Origin: Clostridium celatum DSM 1785
Lineage (GTDB): Bacteria; Bacillota; Clostridia; Clostridiales; Clostridiaceae
Assembly (NCBI RefSeq): GCF_000320405.1
Contig: NZ_KB291602.1
Span: 1 to 35,484, forward strand
Reading direction: 5' to 3'
DNA length: 35,484 nt
A program made the translations under genes and the position numbers. How positions within the stretch are numbered: position 1 is the stretch's first letter; the number at the start of each line of letters is the position of its first letter. Below are positions 17,353-26,671 of this stretch, in pieces. The notes below the pieces were generated by a model that saw only the letters and a program-made list of their open reading frames with translations, did no database searches and was not told the origin of the DNA.

Positions 17353-18267
17353 CTAAAACATTCCTCTTACATAACAAATTACTTTTTTTCTATAATATTT
17401 ACTAATACTTACTGATTTAATTAAACTAATTGGGTTTAGGCTCTCTACACCTTTTGAAAATAATTTACTTGATTCTAGGTATTTATCTATTTCTTCAGTA
17501 GATAAATCACATAATTTATAATATATCTCTTTGGATAACCTTTTAAAATCTAGTATATAATTATTTTTATAAGCTTCTACTAACTGCTTAGATGTGATAA
17601 ATTGTTTTAATCCATTTTTATTAGATATACTACTTTCTCTCATTCTATACTGTATTAAAACTTCATTTATATTCCCTAACTTAAAGCCCTTATATACAGC
17701 TCTTAAAATAAAATCATAATCCTCTGCATAGTTTACATCACGATATCCATCAAGACTTTTAAATACCTCTGTTTTTCCAAACCACGTTGGATGTGGCATA
17801 CAGTTATTATATAAAATCTTTTTTTTGAACTTTTCATTTTCTTTAGGGAATTTATTTAAAGTTGTTATAACCTTCTCATCTTCCCCTATACAAGTAACAC
17901 CAGATCCAATTAAATCTAAACCATTTTCAACTAAATATTTTAATTGCTTTTCTAATCTTAGACTATCTGCAATATCATCTGAATCCATTCTTGCTATATA
18001 TTTTCCACTAGTAACTTTTATAGCCTTATTTAATGATGCTGTTAAGCCTATATTAATTTCATTGTATATAAGCTTTATTCTATTATCTCTCTTCTTATAT
18101 TCATCTAATAAAATTATTAGCCCCTTATTTTGTGGATTATCACAAACTATTATAAATTCAATATTTTTATAAGTTTGATTTAAAATAGACTCAATAGCTT
18201 TTCTTATCCAATCAAGTGGTTCATTATAAGTACTCATTATTACAGACACAAAATTATTATTCATCAT
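17353..18267 (-). CDS. GT2 family glycosyltransferase
   Basis: 304 aa. FVSVIMSTYNEPLDWIRKAIESIL, IIVCDNPQN, and YIARMDSDDIAD (metal-binding acidic cluster) place it in the GT2 family closest to EpsE/WcaA-type enzymes. HPTWFGKTEVF and YAEDYDFILRA are the acceptor-side and catalytic-base region. It should add a sugar to the lipid-linked intermediate. The donor sugar cannot be predicted. It follows the GT4 at 18287-19366 by 19 nt in the same operon. Confidence 0.86.
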   Translation of the reverse strand: MMNNNFVSVIMSTYNEPLDWIRKAIESILNQTYKNIEFIIVCDNPQNKGLIILLDEYKKRDNRIKLIYNEINIGLTASLNKAIKVTSGKYIARMDSDDIADSLRLEKQLKYLVENGLDLIGSGVTCIGEDEKVITTLNKFPKENEKFKKKILYNNCMPHPTWFGKTEVFKSLDGYRDVNYAEDYDFILRAVYKGFKLGNINEVLIQYRMRESSISNKNGLKQFITSKQLVEAYKNNYILDFKRLSKEIYYKLCDLSTEEIDKYLESSKLFSKGVESLNPISLIKSVSISKYYRKKVICYVRGMF

Positions 18268-18286
18268 TTCTCCTCTTTAGCAACAT

Positions 18287-19366
18287 TTATATGGATTTAA
18301 GAATATCATTTATTATTTTTACTTGTCTAGATATAATAAACTTCTCTTTTAATATACTTTTTGCTTTAACTTGTTTGCTTATAATTTCATCGTCTTTCTT
18401 TAACCCTTTTAATAATGCTGTCAAATCTTCAACTAATCTATCCTTTTTCACTATATATCCATTATCATTATTTATAATCTCAGGAATTCCTCCAACATCG
18501 CTACCAATAAGAGCACAATTATAATTCATAGCTTCAATTAAAACAGTAGGAAGTGAATCCCACTTGGTTGATGCCTGTATAATAATGTCCATTTCTTTAT
18601 AGTACTTATCTACCTCTTTTGTGAAACCTATAAGCTTTATATTCTTATTTTCTTCACATTTTCTTTTTATTTCTTCTTCTACGATTAAAGCTTCTTTATT
18701 AGTTGCACCACCTATTATGTATAACTCCATATCATTTCTACTGGCATTATTAAAAGCTTCTATAGTTTCTAAATGACCTTTTCCTCTATCCATTCTAGAT
18801 ACTACTGCTAATTTTATTTTATTAGGACTTTTATTCTCTAAGTATGATATATCGTCACTTTCTATCCCATTATAAACAACAACAACTTTTTCATTATCTT
18901 TTATACAATAATTATCTCTAATTCCGTTAGAAACAACAATTACCTTTTTTATATTTTTTAATATACCCTTAAGAAACTTTTTTCTAATTTCAGAAGGTGG
19001 CCTATTATGCTCATGCCATACAAATTTAATATTTTTATATTTCTTTGATAGTATTCCACATGCAACACAGCTTAAAAATCCATTAGCATACACCTTGTCA
19101 TACTTCTTATTTTTTAACATTCTATCTGTGGTTTTTATGATTTTAAATAATAAAACAATAATTTCTAGGCTTTTGAATTTTTTAAAATCAACAATATAAT
19201 TTATATTATATCCTTTTCCCTGTATTTCGTCATAAATAGGCCCATTAGTGGCAAATAGAATATCTATATTAAATCCATTAAACGCACCATAATTTAATAT
19301 ATTTCTAAAAACACTTTGTACTCCACCGAAGTTTCCTGAATCATTAAGTAATAATAACTTCTCCAT
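18287..19366 (-). CDS. GT4 family glycosyltransferase
   Basis: 359 aa GT-B enzyme. LLLNDSGNFGGVQSVFRNIL is the N-terminal glycine-rich loop, KFVWHEHNRPPSE the acceptor domain, AVVSRMDRGKGHLETIEAF the start of the C-terminal domain, and PTVLIEAMNYNCALIGSDVGGIPEII the E-x7-E-like donor-binding segment. It works in the cytoplasm on the repeat unit; the sugar is unknown. It starts 7 nt after the LicD gene ends. Confidence 0.87.
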   Translation of the reverse strand: MEKLLLLNDSGNFGGVQSVFRNILNYGAFNGFNIDILFATNGPIYDEIQGKGYNINYIVDFKKFKSLEIIVLLFKIIKTTDRMLKNKKYDKVYANGFLSCVACGILSKKYKNIKFVWHEHNRPPSEIRKKFLKGILKNIKKVIVVSNGIRDNYCIKDNEKVVVVYNGIESDDISYLENKSPNKIKLAVVSRMDRGKGHLETIEAFNNASRNDMELYIIGGATNKEALIVEEEIKRKCEENKNIKLIGFTKEVDKYYKEMDIIIQASTKWDSLPTVLIEAMNYNCALIGSDVGGIPEIINNDNGYIVKKDRLVEDLTALLKGLKKDDEIISKQVKAKSILKEKFIISRQVKIINDILKSI

Positions 19367-19373
19367 CTTCTCA

Positions 19374-20201
19374 CTACTTTCCTTTAATATTGTAGATATC
19401 TGCTATTTTTTTATCTACAGATATTGATTGCGAATGAGTATGTCTTTTATCTTCTGGTGGTAATTCCATGTAATTAGGTCCGTATTGATATTTTAATATT
19501 GCGTCTGGATTATTAGGAGCCCATACTTTTACATCTTCAAAGGGAATTTGTTTTAATGGATATATATCTTCTACTCTACAAATAAAATCACTTGATTGTG
19601 AAACATCAAAACCAGCATATGCTCCATTTTCAACTGAATATCTCTTTTTAAATCTATCAATTACATTTATAGGTACAACTATCTTTGATGCAACTCTAAA
19701 TACTTGTAATCCTGTTCTAAATAAGCTCGGCTTTAGGTTATTTATTACAACCTTTTTTCTTGCATTTTCAAATAATCTAACATACTTTCTATGTTTTCTA
19801 GAAGTTTCTTCATTAAAGAATTCTAAAGTAAATACATCAACAAAAACTTCTGATTTAGCTTGCACGCTCTTTAACTCATCATTTAATTCACATAAGGTAT
19901 CTTTCATAATTACCTTTGATAACTCTAATGGGTAATTAGGGTCTATACTTTTATCTAATATACCAAATCTATTGTTATTATCATTTTTAATAGCTTCTAT
20001 AAGTTTAAGATGATCTTTTTTTGTCATTATTATATCTATATCATCATCCCAAGGAATAAATCCTTTGTGCCTAACAGCCCCTAATAAAGTACCTGCAACT
20101 ACAAAGTATTGCAAATTATTTTTTTCGCATATTTCTTCTATATACTTTAATATTTCTATCATTAACCTCTTGCCTTCTGATAGACTGCACTTAACATACA
20201 T
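19374..20201 (-). CDS. LicD family phosphotransferase
   Basis: 275 aa. FVVAGTLLGAVRHKGFIPWDDDIDIIM (about residues 38-64) is the LicD nucleotidyltransferase-fold motif, a G[ST] turn then DDDID metal ligands. The C-terminal PLKQIPFEDVKVWAPNNPDAILKYQYGPNYMELPP is the conserved substrate region of the family. LicD proteins transfer phosphocholine, phosphoribitol or similar groups from CDP-activated donors onto glycans. No choline uptake or activation gene (licA-C) is in the window, whereas tagD is, so glycerol phosphate is one plausible cargo. GGAGG lies just before the ATG. Confidence 0.88.
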   Translation of the reverse strand: MYVKCSLSEGKRLMIEILKYIEEICEKNNLQYFVVAGTLLGAVRHKGFIPWDDDIDIIMTKKDHLKLIEAIKNDNNNRFGILDKSIDPNYPLELSKVIMKDTLCELNDELKSVQAKSEVFVDVFTLEFFNEETSRKHRKYVRLFENARKKVVINNLKPSLFRTGLQVFRVASKIVVPINVIDRFKKRYSVENGAYAGFDVSQSSDFICRVEDIYPLKQIPFEDVKVWAPNNPDAILKYQYGPNYMELPPEDKRHTHSQSISVDKKIADIYNIKGK

Positions 20202-20221
20202 ACTAATTTTCCTCCAATGTA

Positions 20222-21660
20222 CTAACGCATCTTTTTTCTTATTAAACTTAATAATAATAACCGTAATTCCTTATCAATAATTAAAATTATTGCAAAATAA
20301 ACTATTGCATTTATCGTGCCTTCAATAAATACCGACATATATGATGGATTTAAAACTTTACTTATAAATAAACTAACTATTAATCCTATTATTCCTGCAA
20401 ATAAGTATTTAAATGTTACTTTAAACATAAATCTTAAATCTAGTTCTTTTCTTACTACAAATATTCTAATAAACATTACTACAAACTCTGTAATAACTAT
20501 AGCAAACACTCCACCTAAGGCTCCAAGTGACGGTACTAATATTATGTTTATTATTGGATTTATTACCGCAGCTAAAACTAATGGTATTGTATATTCTTTA
20601 GTCCTTCCTGTTGGGAGTGAAAATTGTGTAGCGAATACTCCACCTACAGATATAAATATCACTATTACACTACTTATTATCATATATGGAATAATTACTT
20701 TGAAATTATCACCAAAGAATACTGGTACAAAATCTTTAGATATTACAATTAAAGATGTTGTTATAAATATAGATAAAATTAAAGAAAACTTTAATGATTT
20801 ACTTAAATAATCATTTACTTTTCCTTTGTCATCATTAGCATACATATTAGCTATTCTTGGCATCATAACAAAGCTTAATGATGTTACAACTACCAAGGAT
20901 AACCTTGCTATTTTTTGAGAATTGCTATAATATCCAACTTGTAGTGTATTAGACAAACCTCCTATAACAGCTCTATCTAATGTAGTGTAAATTTGAGTTG
21001 CTATTTGTGGTATAAATAATAAAAACGACTCTCTTATATGACATTTTACATTTATAGCTTTAAAGTTAATCTTATTAACATACTTTTTTAAGAAAATCCA
21101 AAAGCTTAAATTACCTATAAACGCACTTCCTGAATTTATTAATATGTATAGCCATACATCATTAGGACCTTTTACTAATATAAATATTAGTATTAATCCA
21201 ATAATTTTTACTAATATATTTCTAGTTATAGTCTTTCCAAAGTCCTCCATTCCAACATATAGCCATGATATATCTAAAAGTGATGCTAACAATAACGGAA
21301 ACTGCATAATAAACATAATTCTTAAATCTGATGTATTTCCAACAACAAATAAAAATATATATGATATTAAACAAATAATAGATACACTTAATTGTATTAA
21401 CCATATGCTCCAAAACTCATTAGACATTTTTTCTTTAGAGTCTCTCACATAAGCTATTCTCTTACTTCCATAATTAGTCATACCAAATAAACATATTATA
21501 GTAAATACGAATGCATAAGAATAAGTATAATCATATATTCCTGTTCCATTTGGTCCTAAAACTCTAGCAATATACGGTATAGTTATAAAAGGTACTATAA
21601 TATTTATAAGTTGATAATCATATTATAAATATAATTTCCTATGATTTTATTTTTTCTCAT
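20222..21660 (-). pseudogene. wzx: Oligosaccharide flippase Wzx2, interrupted by a one-base frameshift near its N-terminus
   Basis: A multi-TM flippase, paralogue of that at 6461-7904 (shared ATQIYTTLDRAVIGGLSNTLQVGYY and MMPRIANMY). Translation from ATG 21660 (AAAGGAAAGG upstream, 5 nt after the preceding gene) reads RKNKIIGNYIYNMIINL and hits a stop. From 21605 onward another frame continues INIIVPFITIPYIARVLGPNGTGIYD and runs without interruption to the end. Adding one A (NL-I-NIIVP) restores a 479-aa protein of normal Wzx length. A downstream in-frame ATG at 21481 would give only a truncated 419-aa protein lacking the first two helices, and I see no reason to prefer it. Frame loss could be real or a sequencing indel. 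Confidence 0.9.
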
Positions 21661-21665
21661 AACTA

Positions 21666-22772
21666 CTACCTTTCCTTTAAAGCTTCTAATATTTTTTCAT
21701 TCACTCTATTACAAGAGTTACCATCTTTATGCCTATGAACTATATTTCTAATATCTCTTCTAGCCTCTACATACTTATCATTATTTTTTGCTATATCTTC
21801 TATGCCTTTTTTAAATTCATCATATGATTTAACTTTTTCTCCTGGCATCCAATAGTCTACAGGCTCCAATAAAAATCCTCTATTTTCTTCATATTCACTT
21901 ATATCATTATTAAAAAATATTATTGGTTTATCTAATAATAAATAATCAAAATACACACTAGAATAATCAGTGATTAATCCATCTGAATATCTTAATATCT
22001 CATATATATCAATATTATTCTCATCTAAATAAGATTTAGTTATAAGATTTATATTACTTAAATTTTTTATACTATCTATATATAGACTTTCTTCAGCAGG
22101 GTGTAATTTTATTATTATATTAATATTATTTTCTTGTAAAAATTCATTTACTTCTTCTATATCAACATTATCTATGCCTAAAACATTTAATTTTCTATCA
22201 ATCGAACTTTCAACTCTTCCTAATGCCGTTCTATAAGTTGGCATAAAAACTAACTTCTTATTACCATTTTTAATATTTAAATAACTAAATATTTCTTCCA
22301 CCTTTTTATTACTCTTAAAGAAGTAATCATTTCTAGGAAATCCTGTTATTTCATACTTTTTATTAGATCCTATACATGCATTCAATAATGTTGTATACAT
22401 TTCTGATGATGAAATATATATATCAGCCTCAGCTGGTGATTTACCTGTAGATAGCAAGCCCAACTTTTTCAAAGGCACTCCATGCCATGTTTCTATGTAT
22501 GTTTGGGATTTTTTAAGATTTGAACACCCATGGCTAGTAACAATAACCTTAGCCGTAGATACTAATGTTATATACTTAAATAGATTACTTATATATTGTT
22601 GTCTAGTAAAATATATACTATCATATTCCTCATGTGCTTCTTTAAAAGATTCATAAAGTATCTTTATGTTTGAACCTGAGTTTGGAGTTCCATCCCAAAA
22701 TATAACTCTATTATTTTTTACAGGTATTAATCTAGAGTATATTTTTTTAAAAAATTCAATTAAATTATTCAT
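21666..22772 (-). CDS. CDP-glycerol:poly(glycerophosphate)-type glycerophosphotransferase
   Basis: 368 aa. ETWHGVPLKKLG, FPRNDYFF, MPTYRTALG, IIIKLHPAEES and LITDYSSVYFDYLLLDKPIIFF are the standard motifs of the CDP-glycerol glycerophosphotransferase (TagB/TagF) family, including the His residues that act in catalysis. A short amphipathic N-terminus (FFKKIYSRLI) may bind the membrane. It would move glycerol phosphate from CDP-glycerol, made by the nearby TagD, onto the glycan. At this length it lacks the additional N-terminal region of a full TagF polymerase, so adding one or a few glycerol phosphates is more likely than making a long teichoic chain. Confidence 0.9.
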   Translation of the reverse strand: MNNLIEFFKKIYSRLIPVKNNRVIFWDGTPNSGSNIKILYESFKEAHEEYDSIYFTRQQYISNLFKYITLVSTAKVIVTSHGCSNLKKSQTYIETWHGVPLKKLGLLSTGKSPAEADIYISSSEMYTTLLNACIGSNKKYEITGFPRNDYFFKSNKKVEEIFSYLNIKNGNKKLVFMPTYRTALGRVESSIDRKLNVLGIDNVDIEEVNEFLQENNINIIIKLHPAEESLYIDSIKNLSNINLITKSYLDENNIDIYEILRYSDGLITDYSSVYFDYLLLDKPIIFFNNDISEYEENRGFLLEPVDYWMPGEKVKSYDEFKKGIEDIAKNNDKYVEARRDIRNIVHRHKDGNSCNRVNEKILEALKER

Positions 22773-22790
22773 TTTCTATCTCCTTTAGCC

Positions 22791-23884
22791 TTACTTAGAA
22801 GAATATATGTTACATAACTCATCTACTACAACATCTATATCATAAGAACTCAAACTATTCTTTATATCCTTTAAATCTTTATTATTAATTAATTCATCAT
22901 ACCATTTATTCATATCATCATTTAAACTTAAAAATCTAACATTTCCTGTTAAATCAACTGCTTTAGGTACATTATCGGAAACAACACATTTAAGTCCACT
23001 TGCTTCAGCTTCTATTACAGCTATACCTAGTCCTTCATATAATGATGGAAATACAAATACATCAAAAGCCTTCAACACTATATCTATATCCTGACGCATT
23101 CCTAAAAAATAACATTATTGCTTAAGCCTAATTTTCCAACTTTTTCCTTCATCACTTCCAATAGTTCCCCATTTCCTACCAAAACTAAAGATGTGTTTGA
23201 ATTACGCTCATTAATATATTTAAATAAATCAATCATAAAATTATGATTTTTCTCACTTCTAAATCTTCCTACATTTCCTATTATGTATGAATCTCTAGGT
23301 AAGCCTAATTTTTCTCTACACTCTTCTTTAGAGTAACTATTTTTAATAAATCTATTAATTTCTATTCCATTATTAACTATACTAACTTTAGGGTTTTTAA
23401 TATCCTTGAATAAAGCCTCTGCTGCTTCATCACTACAAGCCAACAAATTAGTTGAAAATATTTTTATTAATTTAGTCATAATTTTTCTATATACTTTAAC
23501 TGGCATACTTCCTGTATTATCACTTACAGTTGTATGACTATGTGAAATTATAACCTTAATTCCTGCAAGCTTTGCTATAACAGAGTTAATTCCTGAGAAG
23601 TGATGGGCATGACTATGTATTACATCAAACTTTTCTTTTTTGCATATACTATAAAAGTCTTTTAAATATTTTATTATATTTTTACCTGGAGATGTTATAC
23701 GAAATATTCTTCCCCCTAATGATTTTATTTCTTTATCAAATTCTCCCTCTTCATCACTGTAAACTATAAAATCAAAATTATATTTACTTCTATCAATATT
23801 TCTATATACATTCATTATAAATGTTTCTGCGCCACCAACATCCATTTTAGTTAATACGTGAGCAATCCTCTTTTTACTATCCAT
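22791..23884 (-). pseudogene. GT4 glycosyltransferase (EpsF-like), interrupted by a one-base frameshift
   Basis: Codes a GT-B enzyme. The first 260 residues (RIAHVLTKMDVGGAETFIMNV, DVIHSHAHHFSGINSVIAKL, IGNVGRFRSEKNHNFMIDLF) end after GLSNNVIF. The remaining 102 (MRQDIDIVLKAFDVFVFPSLYEGLGIAVIEAEASGLKCV, containing the donor-binding E-x7-E) are in another frame. A run of six T on the minus strand (23104-23109) should be seven: this gives NVIFLGMRQDID and an intact 364-aa protein, usual for EpsF/WcaL-like GT4s. Splitting the donor-binding half from the rest should abolish activity if real. Lies between tagD and the CDP-glycerol transferase. Confidence 0.9.
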
Positions 23885-23934
23885 AATACTTTATAGTCTC
23901 CTTAATGTAATAGTACTTACATATCACTTAACTA

Positions 23935-24324
23935 CTATTTAGTTGATAATTCCTCTTTAATTTGAGTTGTAGATATTCCCTCTGTTCTTGGCAGATAAAC
24001 CACTTGACAATATTCATTTAAAAAGTCAAACTTACCCTTCCAATCATCCCCAATAACAAATACATCTATATTATTTTCTCTAACATCTTCAACTTTTTGT
24101 TCCCAATTATCTTCTGGAATTATTTCATCTACATACTTTATAGCTTCTAATATCATTTTTCTTTCATTATATGAAAAATGAGCTTTTTTCCCCTTTATTG
24201 CATTAAATTCGTCAGTTGATAATGCTACAACTAAATAATCCCCCAATTCTTTAGCTCTTTTTAATAAACTAATATGTCCATAATGCAATAAATCAAATGT
24301 TCCATATGTTATAACTTTTTTCAT
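23935..24324 (-). CDS. tagD: Glycerol-3-phosphate cytidylyltransferase
   Basis: 129 aa from the chosen ATG at 24324, the same size as B. subtilis TagD. An upstream TTG at 24330 is in frame but only 3 nt from the AGAGG ribosome site, so it is less likely. TYGTFDLLHYGHISLLKRA contains the HxGH nucleotidyltransferase motif; SYNERKMILEAIKYVDE and RTEGISTTQI are the other signatures. It makes CDP-glycerol from CTP and glycerol-3-phosphate for the adjacent CDP-glycerol transferase. It is first in the large operon, downstream of a strong promoter candidate. Confidence 0.95.
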   Translation of the reverse strand: MKKVITYGTFDLLHYGHISLLKRAKELGDYLVVALSTDEFNAIKGKKAHFSYNERKMILEAIKYVDEIIPEDNWEQKVEDVRENNIDVFVIGDDWKGKFDFLNEYCQVVYLPRTEGISTTQIKEELSTK

Positions 24325-24493
24325 AATCAATATCCTCTGTTCTTTCCTAAGTAGTTTTGCATAAAATATATTTATTTCTATATTTATAAAAATAATATTT
24401 ATAATCTTTTCTTATTAAATGTTATTAACTTTAATAATATGTCAATTAATAAGTCTCAAATTTATCATATATTTTCTAATTATCTATTAATAT

Positions 24494-24521
24494 ATTATAC
24501 ACTCTTATTGAAATTTCTCAA
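24494..24521 (-). promoter_or_regulatory. Promoter candidate for the large polysaccharide operon (tagD onward)
   Basis: Minus strand TTGAGA (24516-24521) is 16 nt from a perfect TATAAT (24494-24499). The transcript would begin near 24487, leaving about 160 nt of AT-rich leader in which a lone TTGACA (near 24427) also occurs without a convincing -10. Otherwise the 24325-24552 gap shows nothing. Confidence 0.6.
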
Positions 24522-24552
24522 ATATTACTTTTAAATTGATATATTTACAAGC

Positions 24553-24600
24553 AAAAAAGTGATAAGTTATAAGCAGTACATACTTATAACTTATCACTTT
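24553..24600 (-). terminator. Rho-independent terminator of galE
   Basis: AAAGTGATAAGTTATAAG (24556-24573) pairs perfectly over 18 bp with 24583-24600, with a 9-nt loop. On the minus strand the hairpin is followed by TTTTTTGC, 16 nt past the galE stop. Confidence 0.9.
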
Positions 24601-24615
24601 ATATATATATTTCTA

Positions 24616-25626
24616 TTAATTATATCCCTTTGGATTGTTACTTTGCCATCTCCATGCATCTTCACACATCTCTTTGATGCCTCTTTCTGCAACCCATCCT
24701 AATTCTTCATTTGCTTTTTTAGGATCAGCATAGCAAGTTGCTATATCACCTGGTCTTCTATCTACTATTTCATAAGGAATTTCTCTTCCTGATGCTTCAC
24801 TAAATGCTTTAACAACATCTAATACAGAGTATCCATTACCAGTTCCTAAGTTGTAAGTAACTAACCCTGGGTTAGTGTTTAATTTTTCTAATGCTTTAAC
24901 ATGTCCATTTGCTAAATCAACAACATGAATATAATCTCTTACTCCTGTTCCATCATGTGTTGGATAGTCATTTCCAAATACTCTTAATTGTTTTAACTCT
25001 CCAATAGCAACCTTTGTTATATAAGGCATTAAGTTATTTGGAATTCCATTTGGATCTTCTCCAATTGTTCCACTCTTATGTGCTCCAACTGGATTAAAGT
25101 ATCTAAGAATTGCTATATTAAATTGAGGTTCTGCTTTTGCAATATCCCTTAACATATCTTCAATCATAAGTTTAGTGCTTCCATATGGATTAGTTGTTGA
25201 AAGTGGAGAATCTTCTGTTATTGGAACAACCTTTGCATCTCCATAAACTGTTGCAGATGAACTAAATACGAAATTTCTACATCCATATTTCTTCATAGCC
25301 TTTAATACAACTAATGCACTTGTAATATTGTTATAGTAGTATTCTAGTGGTTTTTCTACTGATTCACCAACAGCTTTAAATGCTGCAAAATGAATAACTG
25401 AATCTATTTTATTTTCTTCAAATATTTTTTCTGTTTTTTCTACATCTGTTAAATCTACATTATAGAACTTAACATCTTTACCTGTTATATTTTTTATTCT
25501 ATCTTTAACAAGCTCCTTACTATTACTTAAATCATCTGCAATAACAACTTCAAACCCCGCATTTAAAAGTTCAACAGTTGTATGGCTACCTATGTAACCC
25601 ATTCCACCTGAAACTAAAACTGCCAT
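24616..25626 (-). CDS. galE: UDP-glucose 4-epimerase
   Basis: 336 aa SDR enzyme interconverting UDP-glucose and UDP-galactose (possibly also the GlcNAc/GalNAc forms). [11 protein letters not shown] binds [13 protein letters not shown] carries the catalytic Ser/Thr region; [14 protein letters not shown] has the Yxxx[30 protein letters not shown] and [14 protein letters not shown] are GalE-specific. GGGAGGAATT precedes the ATG. It is a single-gene unit with its own promoter candidate and a very strong terminator, and likely supplies UDP-Gal for the polysaccharide and for sugar catabolism. Confidence 0.96.
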   Translation of the reverse strand: MAVLVSGGMGYIGSHTTVELLNAGFEVVIADDLSNSKELVKDRIKNITGKDVKFYNVDLTDVEKTEKIFEENKIDSVIHFAAFKAVGESVEKPLEYYYNNITSALVVLKAMKKYGCRNFVFSSSATVYGDAKVVPITEDSPLSTTNPYGSTKLMIEDMLRDIAKAEPQFNIAILRYFNPVGAHKSGTIGEDPNGIPNNLMPYITKVAIGELKQLRVFGNDYPTHDGTGVRDYIHVVDLANGHVKALEKLNTNPGLVTYNLGTGNGYSVLDVVKAFSEASGREIPYEIVDRRPGDIATCYADPKKANEELGWVAERGIKEMCEDAWRWQSNNPKGYN

Positions 25627-25668
25627 AATTAATTCCTCCCACCATTATAAATATATCTCTCACTTACA

Positions 25669-25697
25669 ATTATATAACATATAAATTTATAATTAAA
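25669..25697 (-). promoter_or_regulatory. Promoter candidate for galE
   Basis: TTTAAT (25692-25697), 17-nt spacer, TATAAT (25669-25674) on the minus strand, about 40 nt before the galE start. The -10 is good and the -35 weak. Confidence 0.4.
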
Positions 25698-25729
25698 TAA
25701 CTTTTTTAATTAATTTAATAAAGTTATTT
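25695..25729 (-). terminator. Possible terminator of the acidic-protein gene
   Basis: AAATAACTTT (25695-25704) and AAAGTTATTT (25720-25729) form a perfect 10-bp stem with a 15-nt loop, 33 nt past the stop codon. Only a weak U-tract (TTATTTAATTAT) follows, and the hairpin overlaps the galE -35 region. Confidence 0.4.
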
Positions 25730-25761
25730 TGATGCTATATATTTTTTTCTAAAAAGATTTT

Positions 25762-26538
25762 TTAATTTATTTTTGATATAAACCCTAAAATAATAGATAA
25801 AAGTGTACATCCTACAAGAATTATAAAAACTCCACCTTGTATCTTCCTATTTAATAGAACATTGATATCATTTTCTGTGAAAGTTGCTATATCTTCATCC
25901 TCTTCTTTACTATCTATTAATAAATTACTATTATTGAAAATTTCATTTAACAAATCATCTGCTTCTTTTAAAATATCGTCCCTGTCTTCATTATGTATAT
26001 AACTTGAAGCTATATTTTCTTCATTTTCAATACATTTATTATCATCTGATATTATATTTTTCTTAGCAAAATTTAATAAATCATTATACTCATCTTCATT
26101 CATAGATAGTTCCTTGAAATTATCGTAATATTCATTTGCATCCTTCTCATTAACCTTAAAAATAATTTCATTTGTAGATTTATTTTTAATCTCTATTTCT
26201 TTATTGATTATGTTTATTCCTATATCTAAATTTAAATTTTCTGCAATTTCATTAATATCATTATAAGCATTCACTAATTCTGAAATACTTATTCCATCTT
26301 TACTTTTTTCACTGAAATCATTATATACAGCTACACTATCGGAAATAATGTTATTTAAATCTGATTCTGTTATTTTTAACTCATCTATATAGTTAAGAAT
26401 TTTTTCTGAGTATTCCTCTGAAATACATAGTTCTCTTAAGCTATTATTTATATAGCTTAATTCTTCCGTAAAAGCTTTAACTGTTAATAAATTCATAAAA
26501 ATGACACCAAATAAAAATATTCTTATTACCTTTCTCAT
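25762..26538 (-). CDS. Unrecognised acidic secreted/membrane-anchored protein
   Basis: 258 aa; I do not recognise a family. The N-terminus (RKVIRIFLFGVIFMNLLTVKAF) is a signal peptide or membrane anchor. Residues about 25-230 are strongly acidic, Asn/Ile-rich and probably mainly helical, with short repeats of the kind NNIISD/NDINEIAENL and an acidic patch (KEEDEDIATFTEND). Residues about 232-255 (GGVFIILVGCTLLSIILGFI) are a membrane segment with a tiny SKIN tail. This gives an ectodomain held by a C-terminal helix; no LPXTG is seen. AAGGGG lies 8 nt before the ATG. It stands alone between terminators, flanked by wecB and galE, so a cell-envelope role is only suggested by position. Confidence 0.75.
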   Translation of the reverse strand: MRKVIRIFLFGVIFMNLLTVKAFTEELSYINNSLRELCISEEYSEKILNYIDELKITESDLNNIISDSVAVYNDFSEKSKDGISISELVNAYNDINEIAENLNLDIGINIINKEIEIKNKSTNEIIFKVNEKDANEYYDNFKELSMNEDEYNDLLNFAKKNIISDDNKCIENEENIASSYIHNEDRDDILKEADDLLNEIFNNSNLLIDSKEEDEDIATFTENDINVLLNRKIQGGVFIILVGCTLLSIILGFISKIN

Positions 26539-26628
26539 TCTACTTACCCCTTGTTAATTTATAATCATCTTAGAGTATTGCCTAAAAATATAAAAAATAG
26601 TATAGGTTATATTAATATTTATATTTTA

Positions 26629-26663
26629 TAAAAATAAAACCTTAGTACTAAAATAGTACTAAG
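26629..26663 (-). terminator. Rho-independent terminator of wecB
   Basis: CTTAGTACT (26641-26649) and AGTACTAAG (26655-26663) form a perfect 9-bp stem with a 5-nt loop. On the minus strand GTTTTATTTTTA follows, 8 nt beyond the wecB stop. Confidence 0.85.
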
Positions 26664-26671
26664 ATTTTATT

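Noticed and set aside
17825..18172. 115-codon open frame on the plus strand
   Set aside because: Antisense to the GT2 at 17353-18267, whose motifs are unmistakable; no start signal.
20316..20810. 164-codon open frame on the plus strand
   Set aside because: It lies wholly opposite the wzx2 gene, has low-complexity Ile/Asn/Thr composition and no ribosome site; it is a shadow of an AT-rich membrane-protein gene.
21222..21413. 63-codon minus-strand frame inside wzx2 in a different frame
   Set aside because: It is an alternative-frame shadow; the main frame carries the flippase motifs through this region.
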